DNA of 64,000 nt from assembly GCA_046346965.1 (NCBI GenBank), contig JAXMHB010000004.1:248001-312000 (forward strand). The letters run 5' to 3'. How positions within the stretch are numbered: position 1 is the first letter of the stretch; each line of letters opens with the position of its first letter. Shown piece after piece: positions 51,737 to 61,004 of this stretch. The stretch is from JAXMHB01 sp046346965. Lineage in GTDB: Bacteria; Pseudomonadota; Gammaproteobacteria; Xanthomonadales; SZUA-5. The notes under the pieces are model-generated. The model saw only the letters and a list, made by a program, of their open reading frames with translations. It searched no databases and was not told where the DNA came from. Both the position numbers and the translations under genes were made by a program.

Positions 51737-52366
51737 ATGACGGCAGCCCCGCTCCGCTACAGCCTGCTCACGCTGACGTTGGCGCTTGCCGCCTGCGGCA
51801 CCACGTCGAATCTGCAGCGCAGTCCAAGCGCAGACGCTGGCGCGAGCGCCAGTGCCGTCGAGACTGCAGCATTGGACTTCTCGCGTTACAGCGAGGTGCT
51901 GGTGCGGGATTTCGTCAACCAGAACAGTCTGCAGCCCGAGGATGCGGCCGCGCGCGAAGCGCTGACCGCCAGCACCGATGCGGCGTGCAAGCGCTTTGCC
52001 GACCTGATCGCCGAGGACCTGCGCAAAGATGGGGCCTTTGCGACGGTGCGCCGCGAGGGTGAGCCCACGTCCGACACGCTGGTGATCGAGGGCGTGGTGT
52101 CGCGCTTCGATCCCAGCAATCCGGTCAAACGCATCGTCCCGCTGGTCGGCAGCGCCGAGTTCGATGCGCGCGTCGCCTTCCTCGACGGCCTGAGCGGCGC
52201 CGAGTTGTCCTTCATTGCCGTCGACAAGAACTCCTCGCTGCTCGGCGGTTCGATGGCGGCGATCCAGACCGTCGACACCCTGCTGAAGAGTGCCGCCGGC
52301 AAGGTCTCGCGCGAGACGGCGCGGGCCAAGAAGGGACTGCCTGCGGACGCGCAACCGCGTCACTGA
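51737..52366 (+). CDS. DUF4410-like lipoprotein
   Basis: 209 residues with a lipoprotein signal (LLTLTLALAACGTTSN; lipobox LAAC). The mature region has FSRYSEVLVRDFVNQNSLQP, ACKRFADLIAEDLRKDGAFA, TLVIEGVVSRFDPSNPVKRI, FDARVAFLDGLSGAELSF, and SLLGGSMAAIQTVDTLL. The pattern of an alpha/beta domain followed by a Gly-rich segment resembles DUF4410 lipoproteins, but this is tentative. Likely outer-membrane anchored. No operon partner. Confidence 0.72.
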   Translation: MTAAPLRYSLLTLTLALAACGTTSNLQRSPSADAGASASAVETAALDFSRYSEVLVRDFVNQNSLQPEDAAAREALTASTDAACKRFADLIAEDLRKDGAFATVRREGEPTSDTLVIEGVVSRFDPSNPVKRIVPLVGSAEFDARVAFLDGLSGAELSFIAVDKNSSLLGGSMAAIQTVDTLLKSAAGKVSRETARAKKGLPADAQPRH

Positions 52367-52636
52367 ACGGCGATCGCCATCCCGCGTACTGGCGGCAAAG
52401 CGAGGCGCACGGCACGCTTCAGGCGCCGACCGTGCTCAAGCAAGGCGCCAGGGAGTCTGTGCGAGATCCGCTGCCACAGGCCGCGTCAAGTTCGTATGCG
52501 CCTGCCCTGACCAGCGGCACCCATCTTTACGCACACGAAAGGCAAAAAATCTTGCGCTAGCGTGCAACCCATGCGGCCTTGACGGCGTCTACGTCAGGGA
52601 CGCGCGACTCGCGCAGATCGAAACAGGAGATATCTC

Positions 52637-53359
52637 ATGATTCAAAAGCTCATTGGCTGCAGCGTACTGGCCCTGGGCCTGGCGGCCGCGGCGCCGGTTT
52701 TGCACGCTGCTCCGGAAATGGCCAAGCCGGCGCATCTGGCAGCCAATACCGAAGGATTCCTGCAGTATCACCCCGACCTGCGCTGGCGCAAGGAAGGCCT
52801 GCAGCGCATGGAGGATGGCAAAGCCGAACTGGCGTTCGAAGCCTTCATGCGCTCGGCCAAGTACGCGGACAAGGGCTCGCAGGCGATGATCGGCGAGATG
52901 TACTGGAAGGGCGAAGGGGTCACGGTCGACCGTCCGCGCGCCTACGCTTGGATGGATCTGGCCGCTGAACGTGGTTATCGCGATTTTCTGACGCTGCGCG
53001 AGCATTACTGGTTGAATCTCAGCGAGCGCGAACGCGAGCAGGCCCTGAAGGTCGGCGCGGATATCTATGCCGAGTTTGGCGATGACGTCGCCAAGCCCCG
53101 CTTAGAAAAGGTCATTGATCGCGGTCGGCGCCAGGCGACCGGCAGTCGCACCGGTTTCCGCGGCGCCCTGACGGTACTGATACCCGGCAATGGCGATTGG
53201 ATCAGCATCGACGCCGAGCAGTATTACAACGACCGCTATTGGCAGCCGGATCAGTATTTCCAGTGGCAGGATCAGATCTGGCGTGACACCGAGCGCGGCC
53301 GCGTGGAAGTCGGCGCGCTGAGTACCGAGGACGGCACCAAGCCAGCCACGCAGGAGTAA
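52637..53359 (+). CDS. Exported Sel1-like repeat protein
   Basis: 240 residues with a signal peptide (LIGCSVLALGLAAAAPVLHA). Residues 65-115 contain AFEAFMRSAKYADKGSQAMI and GEMYWKGEGVTVDRPRAYAW followed by MDLAAERG, a Sel1/TPR-like repeat. The C-terminal 80 residues are rich in Trp, Tyr and Gln (YYNDRYWQPDQYFQWQDQIW) and may form a separate carbohydrate- or protein-binding patch. ACAGGAGA precedes the ATG. Function unknown. The 270-bp gap upstream has no recognisable element. Confidence 0.8.
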   Translation: MIQKLIGCSVLALGLAAAAPVLHAAPEMAKPAHLAANTEGFLQYHPDLRWRKEGLQRMEDGKAELAFEAFMRSAKYADKGSQAMIGEMYWKGEGVTVDRPRAYAWMDLAAERGYRDFLTLREHYWLNLSEREREQALKVGADIYAEFGDDVAKPRLEKVIDRGRRQATGSRTGFRGALTVLIPGNGDWISIDAEQYYNDRYWQPDQYFQWQDQIWRDTERGRVEVGALSTEDGTKPATQE

Positions 53360-53373
53360 GTCTGCGCGGCGCC

Positions 53374-53398
53374 GGCCCCGCCACGGACGGGCGGGGCC
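53374..53398. terminator. GC-rich hairpin between convergent genes
   Basis: GGCCCCGCC and GGCGGGGCC are complementary 9-bp arms with a 7-base loop, 15 bp after the Sel1-like gene stop and just before the HDAC-like gene stop on the other strand. A bidirectional terminator is likely although no T-tract follows. Confidence 0.6.
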
Positions 53399-53404
53399 TG
53401 CGGC

Positions 53405-54388
53405 TCAGCCCGCGCGCTCGTCCGCCAGCGCGCGCGCCACGCAGGCCGCCGTCGCCAGGGGTTTGCCGGGCGGATACCAACCCGGCGCTCGCGCCAGCGC
53501 CGCCGCTGCTTCGATGGTGGCGTAGTGGATGTCGACGATGTCGTGCACGTCGGCCGCATAGCCGCCGGCCATCGTGATCGCCAGCGGCAAGCCGTGGGTG
53601 CGGCAGTGCTCCAGCACGCGGGCATCGCGCGCCCGCAGTCCGGTCTTGCTGAGCTTGAGCCGGCCCAGTTGATCGCCCTCGAAGGGATCGGCGCCGGCCA
53701 GATAGATCAACGCTTCCGGCCGACTGCGCGCGTGGGCGTAGGCCAGATTGCGTTCCAGCAGGCTGAGGTACTCCGCGTCCCCGGTGCCATCGGCCAGCTC
53801 GACGTCGAGGTCGCTGCGTGGCTTTACCGCCGGGTAGTTGCGGGCACCGTGCATGGAGAAGGTGTAGATGCTGGGATCGTCGGCGCACAGCGCAGCCGTG
53901 CCGTTGCCTTGATGCACGTCCAGATCCACCACCAGCACCCGACGCACCAGGCCGAGCGCCTGCACATGCCGGGCGGCGATCACGGTGTCATTGAAGATGC
54001 AGTAACCGGCACCGTGATCGGCGAAGGCATGGTGGGTGCCGCCCGCGAGGTTGATCCCAACGCCGCAGCCCTCAATCGCCGACTGCAGTGCCGCCATGGT
54101 GGCGCCCGAGACCCTGCGCGTGCGCTCGGCCATCGCGGGCGACCACGGAAAGCCGATGCGCCGCTGCTCGGCCTCGCTGAGACTGCCGTCGCGCACGCGC
54201 TGCACATAGTCCGGCGTATGCACACGCAGCACCGCTGCATCGTCGGCGCGCGGCGCCTCCAGCAGATGCGCCCCGAGCGCCTGCGCGGCGGCCTCGACGC
54301 GCATCCGCAGCAGCCGGTACTTGGCCATCGGAAAGCGATGGCCCGCCGGCAGCGGCAGCTCGAACTGGTCGCTGGTGTAGACCTGCAT
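53405..54388 (-). CDS. Histone deacetylase family protein (acetylpolyamine/acetyllysine amidohydrolase-like)
   Basis: 327 residues. Zinc amidohydrolase motifs: GGTHHAFADHGAGYCIFNDT (tandem active-site His), VLVVDLDVHQGNGTAAL (Asp and His zinc ligands), and YLAGADPFEGDQLGRLKLSK (third ligand Asp). TMAGGYAADVHDIVDIHY is the usual C-terminal Gly-Gly-Tyr motif. In bacteria such enzymes deacetylate small molecules or proteins. The ATG at 54388 overlaps the nlpD stop (ATGATG context), so it is the last gene of surE-pcm-nlpD, where rpoS would be expected in many relatives. Confidence 0.92.
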   Translation of the reverse strand: MQVYTSDQFELPLPAGHRFPMAKYRLLRMRVEAAAQALGAHLLEAPRADDAAVLRVHTPDYVQRVRDGSLSEAEQRRIGFPWSPAMAERTRRVSGATMAALQSAIEGCGVGINLAGGTHHAFADHGAGYCIFNDTVIAARHVQALGLVRRVLVVDLDVHQGNGTAALCADDPSIYTFSMHGARNYPAVKPRSDLDVELADGTGDAEYLSLLERNLAYAHARSRPEALIYLAGADPFEGDQLGRLKLSKTGLRARDARVLEHCRTHGLPLAITMAGGYAADVHDIVDIHYATIEAAAALARAPGWYPPGKPLATAACVARALADERAG

Positions 54389-55536
54389 CAACGCGCGGGC
54401 AGCAGCGGCAGCGGATCGACCGGCTTGCCGTTGCGACGGATCTCGAAATGCAACAGATCGCGGTTGGCTGGACTGCGACCCATCTCGGCGATCTTCTGTC
54501 CCGCCTTCACTTTCTGGCCTTCCTTCACCAGCCGCACGCGGTTGTGGCCATAGGCCGACAGCAGCTCGGGCGAGTGCTTGATGATGATCAGTTCGCCATA
54601 GCCGATCAGGCCGGCGCCGCTGTACACCACCTCGCCGTCGCGCGCGGCGCGTACCGGCTGGCCGGCGGTACCCGCCACGTCGACGCCCTGGCGCGTCGGA
54701 TCGCCGCTGGCATAGGTGCCGACCACCTTGCCGCTGGTCGGCCAGATCCAGCCAGCAGCGCTGGGCTTGTCACTGGACACATCGGGCGCTGCGCTGGGCG
54801 CGCTGGCAGGCGTCGCGGCGGCGGCGGGCGCAGTACGCGGCGCGCCGGCCACGCCCGATTCGCTGAGCGACGCGGTCGTCGCCGGGCTCGGTGGCGGCGC
54901 CGACGCCAGCGTGTCGATGGCGGGCAGATCACCGCGTGGGGCGGCGGCCGAGCCCACCGATTCCGCCGGCCGCGCACTCGGGCTAGTCGCGGCGGCAGGC
55001 GGCTGCACGGGTTCGAAAGTAGGTGCGCTGCCCGCGGCCGGCGCGCTGCTGGTGGCGGGTGCGCTCGACAGCGGTCGCGCGCCCTCGGGCAAAGTCACGC
55101 CCAGATTGGGGTCGTACCCGGGCGCCGCGGCGCTGCCGGCAGCACTGGTTGCGCTCGGCGGGCGCGCCGTGGTCGCTGCGGGCGGCGGCGTCGGGTCAGC
55201 GACCGCCGCGACTGCGGGTTCCGGGGCAGATGCGCCAGCAGGCGTCGCGCTGCCCGGCGGCGCCAGCCGCAGCACCTGCTTGGGGTAGATCGTGTAGGGA
55301 GCGTCGATCTCGTTCCAGGCGGCGATGTCCCGATAATCCAGGCCGTACTGCACCGAGATCTTGTACAGCGTGTCGCCCGCGGCGACGGTGTGAGTGGGCG
55401 CCGATGAGCTCGACACCGCGCTCGGTCGCGGGGCCCGCGCGGCTGGCTCCTCGGCCGGTCGCACCATCACCGACTGCTGGCAGGCCGCCAGCGCCAGACA
55501 CAAGAGCGACAGGGTCCACGCGCGATGCGAGCTCAC
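54388..55536 (-). CDS. nlpD: NlpD-like LysM/M23 (LytM) lipoprotein
   Basis: 382 residues, GTG start at 55536 overlapping the pcm stop as GTGA. Lipobox LALAAC, a LysM domain ([20 protein letters not shown] then [20 protein letters not shown]), a long Ala/Pro/Ser linker of about 170 residues, and a C-terminal LytM domain. The LytM active site looks incomplete: [15 protein letters not shown] has Arg or Gln where M23 peptidases have the first zinc His. This fits NlpD, a non-catalytic activator of cell-wall amidase AmiC. Position after pcm supports the name. Confidence 0.92.
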   Translation of the reverse strand: MSSHRAWTLSLLCLALAACQQSVMVRPAEEPAARAPRPSAVSSSSAPTHTVAAGDTLYKISVQYGLDYRDIAAWNEIDAPYTIYPKQVLRLAPPGSATPAGASAPEPAVAAVADPTPPPAATTARPPSATSAAGSAAAPGYDPNLGVTLPEGARPLSSAPATSSAPAAGSAPTFEPVQPPAAATSPSARPAESVGSAAAPRGDLPAIDTLASAPPPSPATTASLSESGVAGAPRTAPAAAATPASAPSAAPDVSSDKPSAAGWIWPTSGKVVGTYASGDPTRQGVDVAGTAGQPVRAARDGEVVYSGAGLIGYGELIIIKHSPELLSAYGHNRVRLVKEGQKVKAGQKIAEMGRSPANRDLLHFEIRRNGKPVDPLPLLPAR

Positions 55537-56213
55537 AGCACGCCTCGCACCAAAGGCACGAAGCTCACCGCGCCCAGATTCTCCTTCGACCATCCCTCTG
55601 TCCCCCGCGTCATTCTGATCAGTGATTGCTGCCCCGCCACGCCGATGGGCGCAATGACAATGCCGCCGACCGCCACCTGCTCCAGCAGCGCGGCATCCAG
55701 CGCGTCGCCGCCTGCGGTAACGATCAGCGCATCGAAGGGCGCGTGTTCGCGCCAACCGATATTGCCGTCGTCGTGCTTGCTGCGAATGTTGCGATAACCG
55801 AGCTGGCGGAAGCGCTTGCGCGCCTGGCGCAGCAGCTCCTCGATGCGCTCGACGGTGTGCACCTCCGGCACCAACTGGGCCAGCACGGCGGCCTGATAGC
55901 CGGAGCCGGTCCCGATCTCAAGCACCTTGCTCGGCACCCGATCACGCAGCAGCGCGGCGGTCATCAGCGCAACGACGTAGGGCTGTGAGATGGTCTGACC
56001 CAAGCCGATGGGCAGAGCCGTATCTTCATAGGCGCGACTGGCCAGCGCCTCGTCCACGAACAAATGGCGCGGCGTCCGCTGGATCACCTCCAGCACCCGC
56101 CGATCACTGATGCCGGCCTGCTTCAAGCGCTCCACCAGCCGATCGCGCGCGCGCTGGGAGGTCATGCCGATGCCCACGGCCTCGGGCGGCTTTGGCAGCT
56201 GATAGTGCGTCAT
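55533..56213 (-). CDS. pcm: Protein-L-isoaspartate O-methyltransferase
   Basis: Methylates L-isoaspartyl residues to start repair of aged proteins. 226 residues. [60 protein letters not shown], the SAM motif [20 protein letters not shown], and [20 protein letters not shown] are all family blocks. Overlaps surE by 4 bp upstream and nlpD by 4 bp downstream. Confidence 0.96.
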   Translation of the reverse strand: MTHYQLPKPPEAVGIGMTSQRARDRLVERLKQAGISDRRVLEVIQRTPRHLFVDEALASRAYEDTALPIGLGQTISQPYVVALMTAALLRDRVPSKVLEIGTGSGYQAAVLAQLVPEVHTVERIEELLRQARKRFRQLGYRNIRSKHDDGNIGWREHAPFDALIVTAGGDALDAALLEQVAVGGIVIAPIGVAGQQSLIRMTRGTEGWSKENLGAVSFVPLVRGVL

Positions 56214-56965
56214 CGCAGCGTGGCCACCCAGCTGGCAACTTTGTCGAGCGCCGTGTAGCGAGTCAGATCCACCGTGATCGGCGTGATCGAGATACAGCCA
56301 CGCCGCACGGCGTCAAAATCGGTCCCTGGACCGGCGTCCTGCTCGGGTCCCGGGGGACCGACCCAGTAAATCCGTCGCCCGCGTGGATCGAGTTGGGCGA
56401 TGCAGGGCTCTGAGCGATGGCGATGGCCGAGGCGCGTGACCTCGAAGCCGGCGATCTCGTCCCATGGACGGTCCGGGACGTTGACGTTGAGAATGGTGTC
56501 GGCCGGCAGCGGATCTTCCAGCAGACGGGCGACGATGCGCACCGCCGCGCGCGCGGCGCTGGCGTAGTGCAGCGCCTGATGGTCGCGCGTCACCAGCGAC
56601 ACCGCGATCGCCGGCAGGCCGAGGAAGCGCCCCTCCATCGCGGCAGCCACCGTGCCCGAATACAGCACGTCGTCACCCAGATTGGCGGAATTGTTGATGC
56701 CGGAGACGACGATGGCGGGCTCGTGATCGAGCAGACCGGCCAGCGCCAGATGCACGCAATCGGTAGGCGTTCCGGCGACCCGATAGCGGTCATTGCCGAG
56801 CGGCGTCACGCGGATCGGCTGATCCAGCGTCAGCGAATTGCTGGCGCCACTGCGGTCCCGATCCGGCGCCACCACGGTCACCCGCCCGAGCTGGCTCAGG
56901 TGCTCGGCCAGCACCGCGATGCCGGGGGCGTCGACGCCATCATCATTGCTGATCAGGAAACGCAT
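56210..56965 (-). CDS. surE: 5'/3'-nucleotidase SurE
   Basis: Stationary-phase survival nucleotidase. 251 residues starting [20 protein letters not shown], where NDDG gives the metal-binding Asp pair. [17 protein letters not shown] supplies the conserved Ser, and [20 protein letters not shown] supplies the Asn. Longer frames upstream lack similarity. First gene of surE-pcm-nlpD-HDAC and divergent from the Smr gene. Confidence 0.96.
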   Translation of the reverse strand: MRFLISNDDGVDAPGIAVLAEHLSQLGRVTVVAPDRDRSGASNSLTLDQPIRVTPLGNDRYRVAGTPTDCVHLALAGLLDHEPAIVVSGINNSANLGDDVLYSGTVAAAMEGRFLGLPAIAVSLVTRDHQALHYASAARAAVRIVARLLEDPLPADTILNVNVPDRPWDEIAGFEVTRLGHRHRSEPCIAQLDPRGRRIYWVGPPGPEQDAGPGTDFDAVRRGCISITPITVDLTRYTALDKVASWVATLR

Positions 56966-57024
56966 ACAGAACTTTCCAAGGCCAGCCGGCGATAATAGCG
57001 AAGCTATGCCGGGAACATGCTGCT

Positions 57025-57591
57025 GTGCGCAAACCGCCCTCGCTCCACGCGATCGCCCCCGATGATGCCGATCGCGCCCTGTTTCGCGAGGCGATCGGGC
57101 CGGTGCGCGCGCTGCCGGTGATCGACAATCCGCTTGCGCACAGCCGGCCGGCGCCGCTGCCCGAACCGGTGCAGTCGATCGCCGACGAGCGCCACGTGCT
57201 GGTCGAGTTGCTGTCCCAGGACGAGGCCCTGGTCGGGGCCGCCAGCGGCGAGATCCTGCAGCATCTGCAGGACGGCTATCCGCCCAAGCTGATCCGACAG
57301 CTGCGCCGCGGTCAGTTCCGCATCGACGCCGAACTCGATCTGCATCACCTGCGCGTGCATGAGGCACGTGCACTGCTGGCCAATTTCCTGCTCGAGTGCC
57401 GGCGCGCGCGCCATCGCTGCGTGCGCATCATCCACGGCAAAGGCACCCGCTCGCAGGACGGCAGCGTGATCAAGGCCCTGACCGACCGCTGGCTGCGCCA
57501 GCGCGCCGAAGTGATCGCCTACACCTCGGCACGACCAGCCGACGGCGGCACCGGCGCCGTGCTGGTGTTGTTGAAAGCGAGTCCGCCCTAA
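57025..57591 (+). CDS. Smr-domain protein (SmrA/YdaL-like)
   Basis: 188 residues, GTG start at 57025 with GGGA upstream. The N-terminal 90 residues are variable ([20 protein letters not shown]). The C-terminal Smr domain (about 100-185) has [20 protein letters not shown] with the DLHH motif, [20 protein letters not shown] with HGKG, and the end [20 protein letters not shown]. Small MutS-related domains nick DNA or cleave RNA; the cellular target here is unknown. A long hairpin repeat follows its stop by about 30 bp. Confidence 0.93.
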   Translation: MRKPPSLHAIAPDDADRALFREAIGPVRALPVIDNPLAHSRPAPLPEPVQSIADERHVLVELLSQDEALVGAASGEILQHLQDGYPPKLIRQLRRGQFRIDAELDLHHLRVHEARALLANFLLECRRARHRCVRIIHGKGTRSQDGSVIKALTDRWLRQRAEVIAYTSARPADGGTGAVLVLLKASPP

Positions 57592-57621
57592 TCTGGCGCG
57601 AGGGAAGCACTGGCCAAACCC

Positions 57622-57890
57622 GAGTGCGTGGGGGCAAAAGCGGGGCGAGGGTCAGGGGGCGGGGGACCAGCCATGCGGCGGCTGTGTTGCGCTGTCGCCG
57701 GTTTGCAGAATGAGTAAGCGCGTCACGGGCGAGACAGGGACTCTGAACAAGTCTCGCGTCTGGCGCGCTTACTCGCTCAGCAAACACTACTGCGACAGTG
57801 CCGGGCAAGCGCTGCAGTGCTGGTCCCCTGCCCCCGACCCCCGCCCCGCTTTTGCTCGTCCCGCCGCTGCTCCGCAAGCGCTTCGCTTCT
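57622..57890. repeat. Long imperfect hairpin repeat, copy 3 (long form)
   Basis: Outer arms GCAAAAGCGGGGCGAGGG (from 57634) and CCCCCGCCCCGCTTTTGC (to 57855) are complementary. Inner arms GAGTAAGCGCG and CGCGCTTACTC pair again, and GCTGTCGCCGGTTTGCAG pairs with the CAGCAAACACTACTGCGACA region. It begins GAGTGCGTGGGGG like copy 1 and contains GAGACAGGGACTCT like copy 2. Located between the Smr gene and the MASE1 gene; no separate coding gene seen in 57592-57928. Confidence 0.87.
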
Positions 57891-57928
57891 TGCACACCGG
57901 GCCTGCCGTGGAAGTACACTCGCCGTCC

Positions 57929-60121
57929 ATGCACGCCGAGCGTTCCGCGCTGATTCGTTTTGCGATCTACGTCGCCCTGTATGTACTGGCGGCCGAGTTC
58001 GCCGTGGTCTTCGTCTCGCTGCCCACCGACGTCACGCTGATCTGGCCCTCGGCCGGCATTGCCTATGCCGTGCTGGTGTTTCACGGTCTGCGCTGGTGGC
58101 CGATGGTGCCGGTCTCGATCCTGTTGATGCACTTGCTGGTGGCCCCGGCGCCCTGGGCCTTCGTACCGTTCTCGCTGGCGAGCAACACGATAGGCACAGT
58201 GCTGGCGATCACGCTGGTGCGCAGCATGGGCGGCAAGGAGTTGCTCTCACTGAAGGTCAGCTCTGGCTTCGTGCTGTTGCTGGGCGGACTGGTCAGCGGC
58301 GCGGTCAGCGGCCTGATAGGCGCGCTCGGCATGATGGTCGCGCGGCTGATCAGCCCGTCCGAGTATCTGCACGCAGTGGCCAAATGGACCGCCGGCGATG
58401 TCTTCGGCATCGTCGCCATCGCGCCTTTCGTGCTGATGACGCTGCGCTCGATCGAGCGCGGACGGATCATCGATACCCCTTTGCTGTTCGCCACTGTCGG
58501 CGAGCGCGTGATTTGGTGTCTGACCAGCGTTGCCGCGCTGATCCTGCTGGTCGAGGCCAGTCGTGCCAGCCCCGGTTACGCGCTCGGCTTGAGCTTCATC
58601 CCGCTGGCGCTGCTGCTGTGGAGCGCCCTGCGCTTCGAGCCGCTGGTCACCGCCGGCGCCACCATGGTGTTCGCGCTGACCGTGGTCACGCTGATCGGCC
58701 TGGGCATCGGCGGTTTTGCCGCGCCGCGCGATCTGCTCGAAACCTTCATTCTGCTGTCGCTGTTGAGCGTCATGGCGATCGTCCCGCAGTTGGTCGCCAC
58801 CGCCAATTACCGCATCCGCGCGGCCGCCTCAGACATGCTGCAGCGCGCGCGCACCGATCGACTCACCGGCCTGCCGAGTCGCACGCATTTCGAGGAATCG
58901 CTCGCACAGACCCTGGCCCGTCGACCCGAACTCGGCCGCGGTGGCGCGCTGGCCTATGTCGATCTCGACGAGTTCAAACTGGTCAACGACACCGCCAGCC
59001 ACGCTGCCGGTGACGAGGCTATTCGCCAGCTGGCCAGCGTGATGCGCGCCAGCCTGCCGGAGTCGGTGTTGCTGGCGAGGCTGGGCGCTGACGAATTCGG
59101 TGTGCTGTGGGTGGATGCCGACGCCACCCAGGCCGAGCAGGACGCGCGCACCCTGCGCCGCAGCATCGCCGAGTTTCGCTTTGCCCACGCCGACCGCGTG
59201 TTCGCGCTGACCGCGAGCATCGGCCTGGTGCCTTTCCCCACGCGGCGCGCCAGCGTGGCCGAACTGCTGGCGCAGGCCGACACCGCCTGCTATGCCGCCA
59301 AGGAACTCGGCGGCAATCAGATCCAGACGCAATCCCCGGACAACACGGCGGTGCTTGAGCGCACTGCGGCGATGGGCTGGGTGGTGCGTATCAACGATGC
59401 CCTCGAGAACGACCGCTTCGAGCTCTACGGGCAGCGCATCCTCAGTTTCGCCGCCGACAGCAGCGAGGCCTTCGAGATCCTGCTGCGCCTGCGCGGTGAC
59501 GATGACGAACCGCTGCTGCCCTCGCGCTTCATTCCGGCCGCGGAGCGCTTTCAGCTGGCCGCGCGCATCGACCGGCACGTGGTCGAGCGCAGTCTGCAGT
59601 GGCTGGAGAGCGACTCGCGCGCCCGTCGCGCCCGCCTGAACATCAATCTCTCGGCCTCCACCATTGCTGACGAGGACTTTGCGCACTTCTTGAAGGCGCG
59701 ACTGCGCAACACCTCGGTGGATCCGACGCAGCTGTGCTTCGAGATCACCGAGACCAGTGCCGTGCGCGATCTCGACCATGCGCGCCAGTTCATCGCCCAG
59801 TTCAAGGCGCTCGGTGTGCGCTTCGCGTTGGATGATTTCGGCGCCGGCTTTTGTTCCTTCGCGTACTTGCGCGAACTCGATGTCGATGTGTTCAAGATCG
59901 ACGGCAGTTTCGTGCGCGATTTCGATCGCAATGAACTCTCGGCGGCGATCATTCGCGCCATCGTCGAGATCGGTCGCGTGCTCGGCAAACGCGTGGTGGC
60001 CGAGTGTGTGGAGGACGTGCGCATCGGCCGCCGCTTGCAGGAGTTGGGCGTCGATGGCGTGCAGGGCTACGCCTACCACCGCCCAGAACCGCTGCGCCTG
60101 CTCTACGCACAAGCGGCCTGA
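57929..60121 (+). CDS. MASE1-GGDEF-EAL protein, c-di-GMP metabolism
   Basis: 730 residues. MASE1-type sensor of about eight membrane helices (1-300: YVALYVLAAEFAVVFVSLPT, TLIWPSAGIAYAVLVF, KWTAGDVFGIVAIAPFVLMT). A GGDEF domain (about 315-470) has its signature changed to RLGADEFGVLW and no RxxD upstream. An EAL domain (about 485-725) has EIL for EAL (AFEILLRLRGDD) but keeps LNINLSAST, CFEITETSA, FALDDFGAGFCSFAYL, VFKIDGSF and VVAECVED. Cyclase activity is doubtful; phosphodiesterase activity is plausible. Could oppose WspR. The ATG at 57929 gives the proper start of the first helix. Confidence 0.9.
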   Translation: MHAERSALIRFAIYVALYVLAAEFAVVFVSLPTDVTLIWPSAGIAYAVLVFHGLRWWPMVPVSILLMHLLVAPAPWAFVPFSLASNTIGTVLAITLVRSMGGKELLSLKVSSGFVLLLGGLVSGAVSGLIGALGMMVARLISPSEYLHAVAKWTAGDVFGIVAIAPFVLMTLRSIERGRIIDTPLLFATVGERVIWCLTSVAALILLVEASRASPGYALGLSFIPLALLLWSALRFEPLVTAGATMVFALTVVTLIGLGIGGFAAPRDLLETFILLSLLSVMAIVPQLVATANYRIRAAASDMLQRARTDRLTGLPSRTHFEESLAQTLARRPELGRGGALAYVDLDEFKLVNDTASHAAGDEAIRQLASVMRASLPESVLLARLGADEFGVLWVDADATQAEQDARTLRRSIAEFRFAHADRVFALTASIGLVPFPTRRASVAELLAQADTACYAAKELGGNQIQTQSPDNTAVLERTAAMGWVVRINDALENDRFELYGQRILSFAADSSEAFEILLRLRGDDDEPLLPSRFIPAAERFQLAARIDRHVVERSLQWLESDSRARRARLNINLSASTIADEDFAHFLKARLRNTSVDPTQLCFEITETSAVRDLDHARQFIAQFKALGVRFALDDFGAGFCSFAYLRELDVDVFKIDGSFVRDFDRNELSAAIIRAIVEIGRVLGKRVVAECVEDVRIGRRLQELGVDGVQGYAYHRPEPLRLLYAQAA

Positions 60122-60199
60122 ATCGACGGCGCTGCTGGCTCCCGATCCGGCGAGCAGGCGGCTATGCTGCGCGCCCCGGACGAACTCGGAGCGCAAACG

Positions 60200-60967
60200 A
60201 TGGAACTGAATCAGGTCAAGGCGGTGATCACCGGCGGTGCCTCCGGGCTCGGTTTCGCGGTTGCCGAACGGCTGGTCCAGGAAGGCGCCCGGGTGGCGCT
60301 GCTCGATGTGCAGGACGACAAGGGTGCCGCCGCGGTCGCGCAACTGGGCGCCAATGCGCGCTATCTGCGCACCGACGTCACCCACGAGGACGGCGTCGCC
60401 GGCAGCATCTCTGCCGCCGCCCAGGCGATGGACGGCCTCAACGCGGTGATCAACTGCGCCGGCATCTTGGGCGCCGGTCGCGTGCTCGGCAAACAGGGCG
60501 CGATGCCGCTCAGCCAGTTCGAGACCACCATCCGGGTCAACCTGATCGGCAGTTTCAATGTGGCCAAGGCCGGCGCGCACTGGATGCAGAACAACGCTGC
60601 CGGCGCCGATGGCGAGCGCGGCGTGATCATCAACACCGCCTCGGTGGCGGCATTTGAAGGCCAGATCGGCCAGGCCGCCTACTCGGCGAGCAAGGGTGGC
60701 GTGGTCGGCATGACGTTGCCGATGGCGCGCGAACTGGCGCGCTTCGGCATCCGCGTGATGACCATCGCCCCCGGCATCTTCCTGACCCCGATGGCTGGCG
60801 GCATGCCGGCCGATGTGAAGGCCAGCCTGGAATCCATGGTGCCCTTCCCTGCCCGCCTCGGCGAGCCCGCCGAGTACGCCGATGCCGTCTGCTTCGTGCT
60901 GCGCAATCGCTACATGAACGGCACCACGCTGCGCCTCGACGGCGCCGTCCGCATGCAGCCCAAATAA
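60200..60967 (+). CDS. Short-chain dehydrogenase, type-2 3-hydroxyacyl-CoA dehydrogenase-like (HSD10-like)
   Basis: 255 residues. NAD site VKAVITGGASGLGFAVAERL, NCAGILGAGRVL, the NINTASVAAFEGQIGQAAYS-type active site (GVIINTASVAAFEG, catalytic Ser; AAYSASKGGVVGMTL, catalytic Tyr and Lys), then GIRVMTIAPGIFLTPM and NGTTLRLDGAVRMQP. The last two blocks and VPFPARLGEPAEYAD match the HSD17B10/fadB2-like SDR subfamily closely, which oxidises 3-hydroxy-2-methylacyl-CoA and short 3-hydroxyacyl-CoA. Its role in branched-chain or fatty acid breakdown is inferred. Confidence 0.92.
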   Translation: MELNQVKAVITGGASGLGFAVAERLVQEGARVALLDVQDDKGAAAVAQLGANARYLRTDVTHEDGVAGSISAAAQAMDGLNAVINCAGILGAGRVLGKQGAMPLSQFETTIRVNLIGSFNVAKAGAHWMQNNAAGADGERGVIINTASVAAFEGQIGQAAYSASKGGVVGMTLPMARELARFGIRVMTIAPGIFLTPMAGGMPADVKASLESMVPFPARLGEPAEYADAVCFVLRNRYMNGTTLRLDGAVRMQPK

Positions 60968-61004
60968 GTCCCCTTCTCCATTTCCCTTTCTCCCTTTTTC
61001 TCCC

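Noticed and set aside
54388..55536. Active M23 endopeptidase
   Set aside because: The first zinc His of the M23 motif is missing and gene order is that of nlpD; a non-catalytic amidase activator fits better.
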